6,433 bases of DNA from the NCBI GenBank assembly GCA_018608735.1, contig JABAYZ010000100.1, positions 1 to 6,433 on the forward strand. Direction: 5' to 3'. The translations under genes and the position numbers were made by a program. The notes beneath the pieces were generated by a model. It was not told the DNA's origin, did not search any database, and saw only the letters and a program-made list of their open reading frames with translations. This document shows positions 5,616 through 6,433 of this stretch, one piece after another; the first letter of the stretch is position 1, and each line of letters opens with the position of its first letter. The stretch comes from Flavobacteriaceae bacterium. GTDB taxonomy: Bacteria; Bacteroidota; Bacteroidia; Flavobacteriales; Flavobacteriaceae.

Positions 5616-6433
5616 ATGCCAAAAAAAATCAAGTTTGTGACGATTTTAGGAGCCGCCGCCGCTCTCATTGCTTTAATAGTGCTTCCAATTGATCAGTATG
5701 TGGCCAACAACTCTGATAATCTTTTTAGATCTCTAGTACTAGAAGCCCTAATATACTGGGCGGTTTTAATTATTTCGGGTGCAATACTGATATCTTTTTT
5801 AGTAGATAACGACGGTGATTTTGTAACGTCCTTAGATTTATCAGATTTAGCTGCTGGGCTAATGTATGCATGTTTTATAGCATATGGAATTAACCTAGTT
5901 TTTAGTTCATCATTTAAGATCAGTAATGCTAAAAATTTAAAAAAATATTCTGGGGTTGCCGCGATAGTCGACGATAACTGGGTACAAATAAATGGGCCAA
6001 TCGGAGATTTAACTCTCAAGTCAGTAAACCAGATTGCTTATAGTAATGATATAAAAGTTGTAGAGTTGCATAGCAGTGGTGGCCTGATTGCCTCTGCGCT
6101 GAGTGTAGCAAGCATTATAGATAGAAATAAGATCACTACCGTCGTGAAAGGTGAATGTGCTAGTGCCTGTGTTTTGATAGCGGTTTCTGGAAAACAATTA
6201 TTTGTATCTCCTGACGCTAGCTTTGGCTTTCATAATGCATCCTCTATAAGTCAACCAGAGAGTGAACTTGGCAAATATAACAGTATGGTGGCTAGTAAAA
6301 CTATGTTCTCTTTTCTCAAAAAAAATGGCATTCCTAGCGATATTATTAAAAAAGCAGAGAGCACACCAGCAAACCAGATGTATTATGTTACGGGTGCGGA
6401 TCTAATTCGACGAGGTATAGCAATACGATTAAA
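5616..6433 (+). CDS. Membrane protein with ClpP/SDH-like serine-hydrolase domain (partial, 3' end off window)
   Basis: The frame is open from the ATG at 5616 to the right edge (272 full codons). Three hydrophobic segments come first (about 7-25, 41-62 and 79-97), then a soluble domain. That domain carries ClpP-fold hallmarks: ELHSSGGLIASALSVASII (150-168) is the glycine-rich oxyanion segment, GECASACVLIAVSG (179-192) holds the likely catalytic S183, and SFGFHNAS (202-209) holds the likely H206. This pattern matches the membrane or periplasmic ClpP-like proteins of the COG3904 type and the SppA/ClpP superfamily; the third catalytic residue cannot be assigned. With a Lys-rich N-terminus inside, three helices would put the hydrolase domain in the periplasm (inference). 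It starts two bases after the RDD stop with no clear Shine-Dalgarno, so it is probably translationally coupled. It could cleave membrane or periplasmic proteins, but the substrate is unknown. Confidence 0.85.
   Translation, partial: MPKKIKFVTILGAAAALIALIVLPIDQYVANNSDNLFRSLVLEALIYWAVLIISGAILISFLVDNDGDFVTSLDLSDLAAGLMYACFIAYGINLVFSSSFKISNAKNLKKYSGVAAIVDDNWVQINGPIGDLTLKSVNQIAYSNDIKVVELHSSGGLIASALSVASIIDRNKITTVVKGECASACVLIAVSGKQLFVSPDASFGFHNASSISQPESELGKYNSMVASKTMFSFLKKNGIPSDIIKKAESTPANQMYYVTGADLIRRGIAIRL

Noticed and set aside
5693..6019. A 108-codon minus-strand frame inside the ClpP-like gene.
   Set aside because: The plus-strand frame there continues into a domain with clear ClpP-like motifs and is coupled to the RDD gene; the antisense product resembles nothing.

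Overview
The window looks like AT-rich chromosomal DNA from a Gram-negative bacterium, probably a proteobacterium. That guess rests only on family flavour: periplasmic-type cysteine modules joined to a peptidoglycan-binding motif, and a membrane ClpP-like protein. No taxonomic marker gene is present, and I see no insertion sequence, tRNA, rRNA or CRISPR array.

Minus strand, read right to left from about 4591 to the left edge: three tightly packed genes form an apparent operon. They are a TerY-like von Willebrand A (VWA) protein (4591-3905), a PP2C-type Ser/Thr phosphatase with a transmembrane anchor (3901-2465), and a very long Ser/Thr protein kinase that starts near 2446 and is still open at base 1. 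VWA + PP2C + kinase is the gene set known as the TerY-P triad. Here it is modified. The kinase is a receptor-type protein: kinase domain, possible zinc knuckle, proline-rich linker, one transmembrane helix, four repeated four-cysteine modules, MORN repeats and a peptidoglycan-binding-like motif. The phosphatase also has one transmembrane helix and an acidic, Asn/Gln-rich tail of about 130 residues. The whole switch therefore appears to sit in the cytoplasmic membrane with sensory parts outside.

Intergenic region 4592-4836: a compact divergent promoter region. A plus-strand TATAAT and a minus-strand -10 (CATTAT, with a good TTGACC -35) occupy the same bases, so the two operons may share one bidirectional promoter.

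Plus strand, 4837 to the right edge: a zinc-ribbon plus RDD membrane protein (4837-5613), followed two bases later by a membrane protein with a ClpP/SDH-like serine-hydrolase domain (5616, cut off at 6433).

Working model (inference): the kinase senses the state of the cell wall or periplasmic redox, the phosphatase opposes it, and the VWA protein acts as a metal-dependent scaffold or substrate. The divergent RDD/ClpP-like membrane pair may be a co-regulated output or a neighbouring envelope-stress unit. Two poly(A) tracts in the phosphatase juxtamembrane linker, each followed directly by a stop in the +1-base frame, could allow release of a soluble phosphatase.
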